Of a DNA stretch of 64,000 bases, positions 33,142-41,759 are shown piece by piece. The notes under the pieces are model-generated. The model was not told the origin of the DNA, searched no databases, and saw only the letters and a list, made by a program, of their open reading frames with translations. The stretch is from an uncultured Oscillospiraceae bacterium (GTDB lineage Bacteria; Bacillota; Clostridia; Oscillospirales; Oscillospiraceae). Positions within the stretch are counted from its first letter, which is position 1; every line of letters begins with the position of its first letter. The translations under genes and the position numbers were made by a program. Location of the stretch: assembly GCA_934589705.1 (NCBI GenBank), contig CAKTOH010000003.1, forward strand, positions 62,001-126,000, read 5' to 3'.

Positions 33142-34799
33142 TGGGCGGCCTCCTGATTCTGCCGGTAAAGGGCGATGACATCCTCGGCGGTGACGGCCCC
33201 ATCGAAGACGTGGCGGCTCATCCGGTGGGCGGCGGTGGTGTAGAAGCTGTTGGCCCCGAAGAACCGGCGGGGAGTATCGGCGGTGAGAATCTGGCCGTCG
33301 AAGAACATGGCCACCACGTCCGCGTACCGGGCGCAGAACTCCACGTCGTGGGACACCATGACGACGGTAATGCCCTGGGCCTTCAGGTCGGCGAGAATCT
33401 TGGCGAAGGTCTCCTTGAAGAAGCAGTCGATGCCCTTGGTTGGTTCGTCCAGCAGAAGAAGCCGGGGCTTGGTGAGCAGCACCTTGGCAAGGGCGGCTCG
33501 CTGCTGCTCGCCGCCGGACAGGTCATAAGGATGGCTCTCAAGAAGCGCTTCTATCTGGCACAGCCGGGCGATTTCGGAAATGGCGGAAGTATCCTTCGTC
33601 ATTTCCTCCAGCTCCTCCCGGACGGTTTTCTTTACAAACAGGCTTTTGGGATCCTGGGGCAGCATGGCAAGGCAGCCCCGGAACAGCTCGGAGGATTTGT
33701 ACTTTTCCATGGGCTTTCCGAAGAGGGTGACCTTGCCCCGGTAGGGCCGGCAAATGCCGGAGATGGCTTTCAAAGTGGTGGATTTTCCTGCACCGTTTCC
33801 GCCTAAGATGGCGTACAGGCTTCCGGCGGGAACCTCCGCGCTGACGCCCCGGAGAATATCCGGGGAATCCTTTTCATACCGGAACCAGAGCTCCTTGAGC
33901 ACCAAGGCCGGGTTCGTGACTTCCTCCGGAAGGCCCGGGGCGGGAACGGTGTGATTTGCGGGAATTCTGGGGAATTCCCGGCTGAGCCAGCTCCGGCCCT
34001 GACGGACGGTGAGGGGACTTTCGCCGGTGCACCCGGCACCGTAATATACCCGCACGGGGGTGGGCATGGCGGTGAACATGGGGTGATTCTGAGAAAACAA
34101 CAGCTGGCCCACCCGGCTGGGGGTGTCGTCTGCCAGAATCCGGCCCTTGTCTATGACCACCGCCCGGTCGGCATAGGGGAAAATATCCTCCAGCCGGTGC
34201 TCGGTGATGATGACCGTGGTACCCAGCTCCGTGTTGATTTTCCGGACGGTGTTCAGAAAATCCGAGGCGGCGATGGGATCCAGCTGGCTGGTGGGCTCAT
34301 CCAGAATCAGCACTTCCGGCTGCATGGCCATGATGGAGGCCAGATTCAGCAGCTGCTTCTGACCGCCGGAGAGGGTGGCAACGTCCCGGTGGAACCAGTC
34401 CTGAATGCCGAAATAGCAGGCCATTTCCGCAACCCGGGCACGCATGGTCTTCTGGTCACAGCCCAGGCTTTCCAGGCCGAAGGCCAGCTCGTGCCAGACC
34501 TTGTCCGTGACGATCTGATCGTCCGGATTCTGCATGACGAAGCCGATTTTTGCCGCCTGATCCCGGTCGGAAACCTGACTCAGGGGGACGCCGTGGAAGA
34601 AAATTTCGCCCTGGCGCTTGCCGCCGGGGGTAAGTACGGTTTTCAGCTGACGCAGCAGGGTGCTCTTACCGCTGCCGGAGGCACCGCACAGGACAAGAAA
34701 TTCCCCCTGTTCAATGGAAAGACTGAACTTCTCCAGGCTGTGCCGCCCCTTGGCGGCGGCGTAGGAAAAGGTCAGATCCTGGATCTCGAAATGTGCCAT
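33138..34799 (-). CDS. ECF transporter double ATPase (EcfA-EcfA' fusion)
   Basis: A 553-residue protein with two ABC domains. The first has Walker A GASGSGKSTLL near residue 40, signature LSGGQKQ and Walker B LILDEPT. The second, from about residue 300, has GGNGAGKSTTL, LSGGEQQR and LLLDEPTKG. It powers the ECF transporter by ATP hydrolysis on the cytoplasmic side. The fused form replaces the usual two genes. It overlaps the upstream EcfT gene by 28 bp. Confidence 0.9.
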   Translation of the reverse strand: MAHFEIQDLTFSYAAAKGRHSLEKFSLSIEQGEFLVLCGASGSGKSTLLRQLKTVLTPGGKRQGEIFFHGVPLSQVSDRDQAAKIGFVMQNPDDQIVTDKVWHELAFGLESLGCDQKTMRARVAEMACYFGIQDWFHRDVATLSGGQKQLLNLASIMAMQPEVLILDEPTSQLDPIAASDFLNTVRKINTELGTTVIITEHRLEDIFPYADRAVVIDKGRILADDTPSRVGQLLFSQNHPMFTAMPTPVRVYYGAGCTGESPLTVRQGRSWLSREFPRIPANHTVPAPGLPEEVTNPALVLKELWFRYEKDSPDILRGVSAEVPAGSLYAILGGNGAGKSTTLKAISGICRPYRGKVTLFGKPMEKYKSSELFRGCLAMLPQDPKSLFVKKTVREELEEMTKDTSAISEIARLCQIEALLESHPYDLSGGEQQRAALAKVLLTKPRLLLLDEPTKGIDCFFKETFAKILADLKAQGITVVMVSHDVEFCARYADVVAMFFDGQILTADTPRRFFGANSFYTTAAHRMSRHVFDGAVTAEDVIALYRQNQEAAQ

Positions 34800-35653
34800 G
34801 CAATGGCCTCCTTTGTGTGTAATGCGGCGGGAAGCAGGGCGAAGGCCCCGTAAGCGGCCAGTCCCAGACCCTTCCGACCGGAAAGGGCCGCAATTTCCAG
34901 CTCCGGGGTGAAGCTGGCTTGCCGGTCGCCCAGCAGGAAAAAGGCAATCAGCAGCACTGCCATGAGACCTAACAGCCGGAAATCCTCTCCGGCCATCCGG
35001 TAGATCCGGAAGCTGCTGCGCTTGGCGCTGCCGTAGCCCCGGGAGCGCATGGAATCCGCGGTGACGATGCTTCCTTCCAATGCCCAGGAGGTCAGCGCAC
35101 CCAGAATGGCCATGCCGTCCATGAGCTTTTCTTTGTTGGAGCTCCCTTCAGCGGCTCCCTTGCCGATGGATTTCCGGGCCCCTGCCAGCTGGGCGGCCTT
35201 GCGAAGAAAGCTGGGGATCAGCCGCAGAACCATCACCAGAAGCAGGGAAAGGGCGGGAATCAGGTTGCCGAACAGGGCGGTAAACTTATCGCTGGTCAGC
35301 ACCACATTGTAGCAGCCGAACCACAGGAGCATCTCCAGGAAGATTCCGCCAATGGCAAAGCCGTAGAGCAGAGCCTCCAGGGTGTAGGGCCTGCCAAAAA
35401 GGTAAAACAGGATATGCTCGCCGTAGGTGTTGAACAGGGGATTGAGCAGGGACAAAATCAGGAAAATCGGCAGCATTCCGGCAATCCCCCGAAACCCTCT
35501 GCTGCCATGCAGCAGCAGGTAGTAGACGGCCCCGCTGAAAATCCCCACCGCCAGGTAGGCCGGGTGCTGAATCACCGCGGCGCAGCAGATAATCACCAGA
35601 AAAAAGGCAAAATTCACTGCCGGATGCCGGTTGGAAAAGGCATCCTGTCTCAT
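34772..35653 (-). CDS. ecfT: ECF transporter transmembrane component EcfT (first copy)
   Basis: A 293-residue membrane protein with the EcfT coupling motifs RKAAQLAGARKSIG and TADSMRSRGYGSAKR. The start is the ATG at 35653, which overlaps the stop of the DUF4430 gene (CAATGAG); the longer frame has no such support. Related in layout to the EcfT at 31569 but clearly diverged. It connects the S component and the ATPase. The loop between segments contains a Gly/Ser/Lys-rich stretch. Confidence 0.87.
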   Translation of the reverse strand: MRQDAFSNRHPAVNFAFFLVIICCAAVIQHPAYLAVGIFSGAVYYLLLHGSRGFRGIAGMLPIFLILSLLNPLFNTYGEHILFYLFGRPYTLEALLYGFAIGGIFLEMLLWFGCYNVVLTSDKFTALFGNLIPALSLLLVMVLRLIPSFLRKAAQLAGARKSIGKGAAEGSSNKEKLMDGMAILGALTSWALEGSIVTADSMRSRGYGSAKRSSFRIYRMAGEDFRLLGLMAVLLIAFFLLGDRQASFTPELEIAALSGRKGLGLAAYGAFALLPAALHTKEAIAWHISRSRI

Positions 35654-36228
35654 TGGCCGCCCATCCAGGTTTCGCCTACGTCCGCGCCCAGACCCACGCA
35701 GGTGTAGCACCAGACGATGTCATCCCCATCCTTCAGGGTGTAGACGGAGCAGCCGTAGTTGGGGAACCACTCGTTGACCTTGTACATCCAGCCGGATTCC
35801 GGGCCGCAGTCAAACTCATACAGATGGTTGATGCCCTCAATATAGTAGCTTTCGTACAGGGGCGTGTAGCTGTACTCGATTTGCAGCTGGGCTGCGTCGC
35901 AGACCCGCTTGAGCACCTCGAACACCGTTTCTCCCTCGGTGAAAGTGACCTTCGTGGCGGGCAGAATGGTGCCGTCCTTGGGCACATAGGGGGCCTTTTC
36001 CTCGTTCAGGCTGTCCAGGTTGTCGAAAATCGTGGGACAGACAATGGTGATGGTGCAGGTTTTGTCCCCGCCGCCGGATACAAAGTTATCCGGGATGGCG
36101 GCGATCTGGTAGGCGCTGCCTAAGCTGTCTCCGGTTTGCTCCCGGAGGGCAAAGGCCAGCAGAATGCCGCCCGCGACGATAATGGCAATGGCCAGAACCA
36201 TCAGTCGGTTTGCGGTTTTTTTCTTCAT
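35650..36228 (-). CDS. Membrane-anchored DUF4430 (transcobalamin-like) protein
   Basis: A 192-residue protein with one N-terminal membrane segment (residues 9-28) and an extracytoplasmic DUF4430 domain. Typical segments are GETVFEVLKRVCDAA, YIEGINHLYEFDCGPESGWMY and VNEWFPNYGCSVYTLKDGDDI. In animals the equivalent beta domain of intrinsic factor/transcobalamin contacts cobalamin. It lies 3 bp after the large surface protein gene and overlaps ecfT. Probable role: hand corrinoid to the S component at the membrane. There is no lipobox. Confidence 0.8.
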   Translation of the reverse strand: MKKKTANRLMVLAIAIIVAGGILLAFALREQTGDSLGSAYQIAAIPDNFVSGGGDKTCTITIVCPTIFDNLDSLNEEKAPYVPKDGTILPATKVTFTEGETVFEVLKRVCDAAQLQIEYSYTPLYESYYIEGINHLYEFDCGPESGWMYKVNEWFPNYGCSVYTLKDGDDIVWCYTCVGLGADVGETWMGGQ

Positions 36229-36231
36229 AAA

Positions 36232-39200
36232 TCATTCCTCATTTTTGGGCGTTCGCCGCTGGAGAATCACCAGGACCACCACCGCGCCCACGCCCAGAAC
36301 CATCAGGGCAATGCCGACAATCAGCAGGGGAGAGACATTCTTTTCCTTCTCGGACTGGGTGAGTTCGGTGTCCTTCTTCATGGGAACCTGGAAAGGGGCA
36401 TCCACCGGATCGCCGCCCTTGTCCAGAACGTCCGTCATGTCATACAGCCGCTTTTCACCATTGCGGAAGCGGAAGTAGGCCGTCAGGGCATAATAGCCCT
36501 GTTCGGTGGCCATGCCGTCCAGCTCTCCGTCCGGCAGATGGCGGAAACCGCCGCCGTCCACATAGTAGCGAAGCAATGCTTCCAGGGCGGAGCCGCCGGA
36601 CTTGACGAACCGGGGATCGGTACCCGCGTCAATGCCCAGTGCGGACAGGGCGGTAATCACCTGGGCGATGGATTCACAGGTGGGAACGGGATTGCCGTCG
36701 CCGTAATCGGCCCGGAAAGTGCCGTCCTCGCTCTGCATCTGAGACAGCCGGTCGATGGCCTTGTCTACGGCGGCGCGGACATTCTCGTCGGTGTCATAGT
36801 AGGGAGCCAGGGCTTGCAGAGCCATGCCGGTCATGTCCGAGTCGGCCTTGGTACCGGACACCGTCCAGCCGCCGTCGGTGGTCTGAGCAGACAGAATTGT
36901 TTCCAGCAGAGCCTGACGGGTGGCGGTGCCGGAGGCGGGATAATTGGCGGAATCCAGGGCAATCAGGGCCCAGATGGGGCCGTTGCTGCCCTGATAGCTT
37001 ACAAAATCCAGATCGCTGAGGCCCGCCACCAGGTTGTAGCCGTCAATGTTGGCGGCATCCTTGCCGATGGCCGTCAGAGCCAGGATCATCCGGGAATTTT
37101 CCGTGGATTTGGCACTGTGCAGACGCATGGTCTCCGGGTCAATGGACTGCCGGATATAGCTGAGGACCTTCTGGTAGTAGTCCTCCAGGCCGGGAACGGT
37201 GAGACCGGAGCGGCTCATGCCGATGACGCCCCATTCGCCGCCGATGGAACCGATGCCGGGAGTGCCCAGACCTTGAATATATTGCCCCGTTGTCCGATAA
37301 CAATCCTCGGCGGAGCTTTCCAGGGCGCTGCCGGAAAGCTTGGCTTCTGCCGCCTCCAAAGAAGCGTAATTCTCAACCAGCAGCTTTTGCAGGGCGGTCA
37401 GGGCGTCGTAGGCCTTCCGAATGGCTGCCACGGTCTCGGCGTCCGGCGAGGCGCCGGACAGGGCCGCGATGGCATCGATGACCGCCTGGGCCTTTTCCAA
37501 ATCCTTCTTGGTGGCGGTGAGCTTGGCATAGGCAACCTCCGCCTTGGTCAGAACCTCCAGGTTCGTGACCAGCTTCTTTTCCTCGTCGGTCAGAGCGTCG
37601 TAGGCCTTCCGGGCCTTTTCGATGGCCGATTTGCTTTGCTTCGTCACCGGATTCGGGATGGCCTTGATGAGCGTTTCCACCTTTTCGGCGTTGGCCTTCT
37701 GGGCGGCTTTTTTCAGCTCTTCGTATTTGGCTTCCGCACTTTTGAGAGTTTCAAAGTTCGTGACCAGCTTCTTTTCGGCTTCGGTCAGGGCGTCATAGGC
37801 CTTCCGGGCGGCGTCGATCCGGCTCTTGCAGGCATCCGTGTAGGCCACGGTGCCGATTTTTTTGATGAGGTCAATGACCTCCTTGGCAGCGTCCTCGCTG
37901 CCGGGGGTTTTGCCGTAATTCTTGCCGCCTTCCTCATAGGTGTAGTCGTCGGTGTAGTGCAGGACGATCTTGGCGTTGTCTTTCAGGTAGTAGGCGGAGA
38001 CGCCCCGGTTCGGATGAGTGCCGTTGAAGGTGTACATCCAGCCGGAATTGGGGCCGTTGGTGAATTCCCCCAGGCCGTTGATGGAGGCGATGTACACGGA
38101 GCCATACTTGTTATTGTCGCTGACGGAGTAGGTGTAGCCCTTTTCGTCCAGCAGGGGCTGGAGCACATCCCAGACCGTGTTGGTGGATTTTGCGGTGATC
38201 TTTGTGCTGCTGACCCAGGTGGTCAGACCGCCCATGGCAAGGCCGTGGATGGAGCCGTTGGCGCTGTGTTTGCTGTCGCCCAGGATCGTGACGTACACGG
38301 TGATATTCGTGGATTTTGGGGTGACGGTGACGGTGAGCCGAGCGTCCGCACCCTTGTAGGTCAGCTTGACGGTCTGGGTGCCCGGGGTGTTGGTGTCGAA
38401 GCCGGAGACGGTCACGTCTTTCAGGGCAACCTCGGTGGTTTCCCCGGTGCTCCAGGTGGCGGTCAGGGTCAGGCCGGTGAGGTCAAGAGCCTCTCCCTGG
38501 ACGTACGCGGTTTTGCAGCTGCCGGAAGCAGCCAGCTTGGTGACCCGGCTTTCCGTGACCCCGTCGGTGTGGCAGAGCTTGGTTTTGTCCACGCCTAGAG
38601 GATCGTCCGTCCGGTTCAGGTTGGGCTTGGAAACTGCCCGGTTGACGCCGCTTTCGGCGGAGCCGATGGTAGGCTGGTCGATATAGAGCTTCAGCTTGAC
38701 GCAGTTGATCTGATCGTCGTAGGATTTTACGCCGCCCTGGCCGTCGGGGACGTATTTGGAGGTGTTGTAGTAATAGGTGTCCCCGTGGAAGCCGTTGGAC
38801 AGAGCACTGGTGTCCACATGGGCCACGGCGCCGATGCCCTGGGAGGCGTTTTTATAGTAGTTATTGCTGATGGAGGCGTCGGCATTCAGGGACTGCATGA
38901 AGCCAATAACACCGCCGACGAACTTGGAGCCCCGGACGGAGCCGGTGAAGGTGTTGTCCTTGATGGAGCAAATGCCGTTGTCCCAGAACTGCTGGACACT
39001 GGTTTCGGCTCCGAAAATGCCGCCAACGCCCACGCCGCCGGAAATGCTGCCGCTGGAGGTGCAGCCTTCAATGACCACACCCCGGGTGTTGGGGGCGGTG
39101 TCCAGTCCCCAGCCGGTGCCGGCATAGCCGCCGCCCACAATGCCGCCCACGCATTTCCCGGTGGCGGACAGGGTGCCGGTGAAGGAGGAGCCGGTGATCT

Positions 39201-40842
39201 CAAAGTCGCCCATAGACTGGCCCTTGTTGCCGACCAGACCACCCACATAGTTCACGCCGTAGACCGTGGCGGCGCTGGTGGAATTCTGGATGTAGCCGTT
39301 GAACTCGCCGCCGAAGGAGCCAATGTGGCTTTGCTTCTTGTCATAGCCGATGACGACCCCAGGCTCAATGGTACACTTGACGATGTTTACGGCGTCCTGG
39401 CCGGAGGCGTAGCCGCCGATGAAGCCGGAATACAGGGTCTGGGTGCCGGAAACCAGGGTGACGTTCCGGAAGGTGACGTAAAGCTCTGTGCCGTAGTCCA
39501 CCACATAGTTGCTTACCAGGCCGTAGTCCTCGATCCGGGGGCCGTAAACCTTCAGATTGCGCACCGTTGCCTCCCGGGTGCGGGAAAACAGGGCCTTGCC
39601 CCCGGCGGGAATGGTAATCTGGAAGTTCTTGCCGTTAAAATCCCCGGAGAAGGGGTGCTCCTTGCCGCCGATGCCGTCCCAGGCGTCCGTAATTTCAATG
39701 TTCTGGGTCAGCTGGAAGTAAAGGCCCGCCTGGTCTTCACCCGCCGTGACCCACTCGTCCAGCAGGAACAGGTCTTCCTGGCTGGTCAGGAGATAGGGGT
39801 TGCTCCGGGAGCCGTCGCCTTCCAGGCCGGAGACCCGGACTTCGATCTGGGCGGTGGCGTCCGCGTATTGAACGGTGACGGCGGTGTCCGCCGCGGTGAG
39901 TTCTTCGGCAGGGGAGAAGGTCAGCTCCTCGGCCTTGGGCACCAGGGTGGTGCCGTCGGACAGGGTGACTTTGACCTCCAGGCCCGTGGGGTCGAAGGCT
40001 TCGCCGGACTGGTACTCGGTTTTTTCCGGCAGCTGGGTGATTTCCAGAGCCTGGGCCGTGGGAGTCAGAACCAGGGACAGGGTGTATTCGTCCTCATCGT
40101 AGAGACTCTTGCCCAGCAGTGTCAGCTTCAGCTGATAAAGATTCCGGGAATCCCACTGGGGGGTGAAGGTGTATTGGTTATCTTCCAGAACGGTGCCGTT
40201 TACATAAACCTGATAATCCACGGCGGGCTCCAGGGTCAGAGTCAGCTCACCGTCCGCCGGAATCTGCACTCCGTAGGTATGACAGTTGGGGGTGAATTCC
40301 GGGGTCAGGGCCAGGACATTTCCCTGGGCGTCGGACAGAGACATGGCCTCCAGAGCGCTGTCCTCTTCCATGAGCCCCAGGAACTCCTGGATCATCTCCC
40401 ACAGGGTCTTCTTGGGGGGCTCTTCTTCGGCAGGCTGGGTTTCTTCGGTGGCCTCCGTGACCTCGGTAGCCTGGGTGGGGGCTTCGGTTGCGGGATGCGT
40501 CTCCGGCTCGGTTACGGGAACCGTCTCAACGGGGGAGGTGCTGACGGTTGCGGAGGTAGTTTCCGGGGGCATCGTTTCCTCCGTGGGAGAGGTGATATCG
40601 GCGGCTTCCGTGGAAGCGGTTTCCTCGGTGGCGGGGGTGGTTTCCGCCAGGGTGTGCTCCGTGGCCTCCGTGGCCTCCGTGGTAGGCTGGGTGGTCTCTT
40701 CCGCAATCGTCACAGGAACCGTGGCCTGGGCGGCAGACTCCGGCAAAACGCCGACGGCGGTCTCAGCCGCATTGACCGAAACCGTAAGTACGGGCCCTAA
40801 CAGCGTCAAAGCCGCCAGAAAACTTGCTAACCATCTTCTCAT
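36232..40842 (-). CDS. Surface protein with DUF4430 and alpha/alpha-toroid domains (intrinsic-factor-like)
   Basis: A 1,536-residue protein. Order: signal peptide (1-25); Thr/Glu/Pro-rich wall linker (to about 130); Ig-like segments; GLUG-type repeats (about 407-690); a bacterial Ig-like domain; DUF4430 (about 850-975; INGLGEFTNGPNSGWMYTFNG); three KAYDALTxxEKKLVTN helical repeats; an alpha/alpha-toroid-like region (about 1190-1470; TTDGGWTVSGTKADSDMTGMALQAL); and a C-terminal membrane segment with RR tail. Toroid plus DUF4430 is the plan of animal intrinsic factor. First gene of the ECF operon, behind a cobalamin riboswitch. The ATG at 40842 has GGAG 9 nt upstream; a longer frame starts inside a repeat element. 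Corrinoid binding is inferred. Confidence 0.8.
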   Translation of the reverse strand: MRRWLASFLAALTLLGPVLTVSVNAAETAVGVLPESAAQATVPVTIAEETTQPTTEATEATEHTLAETTPATEETASTEAADITSPTEETMPPETTSATVSTSPVETVPVTEPETHPATEAPTQATEVTEATEETQPAEEEPPKKTLWEMIQEFLGLMEEDSALEAMSLSDAQGNVLALTPEFTPNCHTYGVQIPADGELTLTLEPAVDYQVYVNGTVLEDNQYTFTPQWDSRNLYQLKLTLLGKSLYDEDEYTLSLVLTPTAQALEITQLPEKTEYQSGEAFDPTGLEVKVTLSDGTTLVPKAEELTFSPAEELTAADTAVTVQYADATAQIEVRVSGLEGDGSRSNPYLLTSQEDLFLLDEWVTAGEDQAGLYFQLTQNIEITDAWDGIGGKEHPFSGDFNGKNFQITIPAGGKALFSRTREATVRNLKVYGPRIEDYGLVSNYVVDYGTELYVTFRNVTLVSGTQTLYSGFIGGYASGQDAVNIVKCTIEPGVVIGYDKKQSHIGSFGGEFNGYIQNSTSAATVYGVNYVGGLVGNKGQSMGDFEITGSSFTGTLSATGKCVGGIVGGGYAGTGWGLDTAPNTRGVVIEGCTSSGSISGGVGVGGIFGAETSVQQFWDNGICSIKDNTFTGSVRGSKFVGGVIGFMQSLNADASISNNYYKNASQGIGAVAHVDTSALSNGFHGDTYYYNTSKYVPDGQGGVKSYDDQINCVKLKLYIDQPTIGSAESGVNRAVSKPNLNRTDDPLGVDKTKLCHTDGVTESRVTKLAASGSCKTAYVQGEALDLTGLTLTATWSTGETTEVALKDVTVSGFDTNTPGTQTVKLTYKGADARLTVTVTPKSTNITVYVTILGDSKHSANGSIHGLAMGGLTTWVSSTKITAKSTNTVWDVLQPLLDEKGYTYSVSDNNKYGSVYIASINGLGEFTNGPNSGWMYTFNGTHPNRGVSAYYLKDNAKIVLHYTDDYTYEEGGKNYGKTPGSEDAAKEVIDLIKKIGTVAYTDACKSRIDAARKAYDALTEAEKKLVTNFETLKSAEAKYEELKKAAQKANAEKVETLIKAIPNPVTKQSKSAIEKARKAYDALTDEEKKLVTNLEVLTKAEVAYAKLTATKKDLEKAQAVIDAIAALSGASPDAETVAAIRKAYDALTALQKLLVENYASLEAAEAKLSGSALESSAEDCYRTTGQYIQGLGTPGIGSIGGEWGVIGMSRSGLTVPGLEDYYQKVLSYIRQSIDPETMRLHSAKSTENSRMILALTAIGKDAANIDGYNLVAGLSDLDFVSYQGSNGPIWALIALDSANYPASGTATRQALLETILSAQTTDGGWTVSGTKADSDMTGMALQALAPYYDTDENVRAAVDKAIDRLSQMQSEDGTFRADYGDGNPVPTCESIAQVITALSALGIDAGTDPRFVKSGGSALEALLRYYVDGGGFRHLPDGELDGMATEQGYYALTAYFRFRNGEKRLYDMTDVLDKGGDPVDAPFQVPMKKDTELTQSEKEKNVSPLLIVGIALMVLGVGAVVVLVILQRRTPKNEE

Positions 40843-40857
40843 TGGGCAAACTCCATT

Positions 40858-40943
40858 CTTAGGGAAGCTCTGATTCAATCGGCAAGAGCTGGCAGCGAGA
40901 GATTTTGTTCTCACGCAGACGATTTATTCAGAGTTTCCTTAGG
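40858..40943. repeat. Small inverted-repeat element (family A, copy 1)
   Basis: An 86-bp copy with related inverted ends: CTTAGGGAAGCTCTGATTCA on one side and the complement of GATTTATTCAGAGTTTCCTTAGG on the other. It is related to 53972-54143 and inserted between the riboswitch terminator and the ribosome-binding site of the gene at 36232-40842. No transposase is inside. Confidence 0.7.
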
Positions 40944-40947
40944 TCAA

Positions 40948-41220
40948 AGAAAAACGCACTGGCTCAACACCAATGCGACCGTCTGTTTTCGCTCCCAGGC
41001 TGCCATCCGCCGCACGGCATACAGTGCAGCTTCCGGATTCGATCATGGCCGGTCTTCTGGCTCGCGCGTGGTAACGTCTGTGCCCTGCCTTCCCAGTTTC
41101 CCAGTGACCGGATCGCTCCGAAGGGGCACAGGCTCCGCGCCTACAGCATCGGGATATGCTCCGGAATCTGACCGGATTTTCTGATCACCGCACCTGCCCG
41201 GGGTGGGAGCAGCGTGGGTG
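40948..41220 (-). promoter_or_regulatory. Cobalamin riboswitch with terminator platform (ECF operon)
   Basis: On the minus strand, conserved aptamer parts appear in order: ATTCCGGAGC and CCCGATGCTGTAGGCG, then GGTCACTGGGAAACTGGGAAGGC, then the B12-box-like GAGCCAGAAGACCGGCC (41045-41063). The platform at 40950-40977 is a hairpin, CGCATTGG / CCAGTGCG, followed by TTTTTC, so bound corrinoid should stop transcription. It controls 36232-40842 and the five genes after it. Confidence 0.88.
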
Positions 41221-41267
41221 ACGCCATGCAGCGTATTTGATTTGCGGGAGTATCTGTAAGTACCAGT

Positions 41268-41296
41268 ATTTTAACCTTTTTTTATCGATTTGTCAA
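41268..41296 (-). promoter_or_regulatory. Promoter of the corrinoid ECF operon
   Basis: TTGACA (41291-41296), 17-bp spacer, TAAAAT (41268-41273) on the minus strand, just upstream of the riboswitch. Confidence 0.85.
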
Positions 41297-41377
41297 CGGA
41301 TATTCGGGGAAAAGGTGAGAATCTCAGGGAGGATTTCCCGGGAAAATGTGACATTATGAACGAGTCCCCTTAGATGT

Positions 41378-41667
41378 ATGTCATTGCGAACCAGTGGTGC
41401 TCCGCGCAGCGAATCTAAAATAACAATGACTGCCAGTGGCAGTCATACCTTAATTTAGCGCAGCACTGGTGTGGCAATCCGTATTCTCTTGGCTCCCACT
41501 CTGGGGGAGCTGTCAGCGAAGCTGACTGAGAGGGAGAAGGGCTCCCTTCCCAAGAGAGGAGCGCAAGGCCCTCATCCGTCACGGCTTTGCCGTGCCACCT
41601 TCCCCGGAGGGGAAGGCTTTGGGGAACGGATTGCCACACCATCCTGCGGGATGGTTCGCAATGACAT
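41378..41667. repeat. Palindrome-rich intergenic element (family B, copy 1)
   Basis: A 290-bp unit with perfect 16-bp inverted ends (ATGTCATTGCGAACCA / TGGTTCGCAATGACAT) and several inner hairpins (for example CCTTCCCC / GGGGAAGG). It is non-coding. Related copies are at 52251-52530, 56737-56860 and 61015-61178. It fills the gap between the cobalamin operon and the giant protein gene. Confidence 0.75.
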
Positions 41668-41759
41668 GCGTTATACGACAGCATGCTTTGACAAAGAAGA
41701 ACCCAGCCGGCTCCCCGGAGGGAGTCGGCTGGGTGGTCAGGAATTTGCGCCTGAAGCGA

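Noticed and set aside
36136..40800. Long plus-strand frames (820 and 671 codons) antisense to the intrinsic-factor-like protein gene
   Set aside because: Same shadow effect: low-complexity translation and no start signals; the minus strand is clearly coding.
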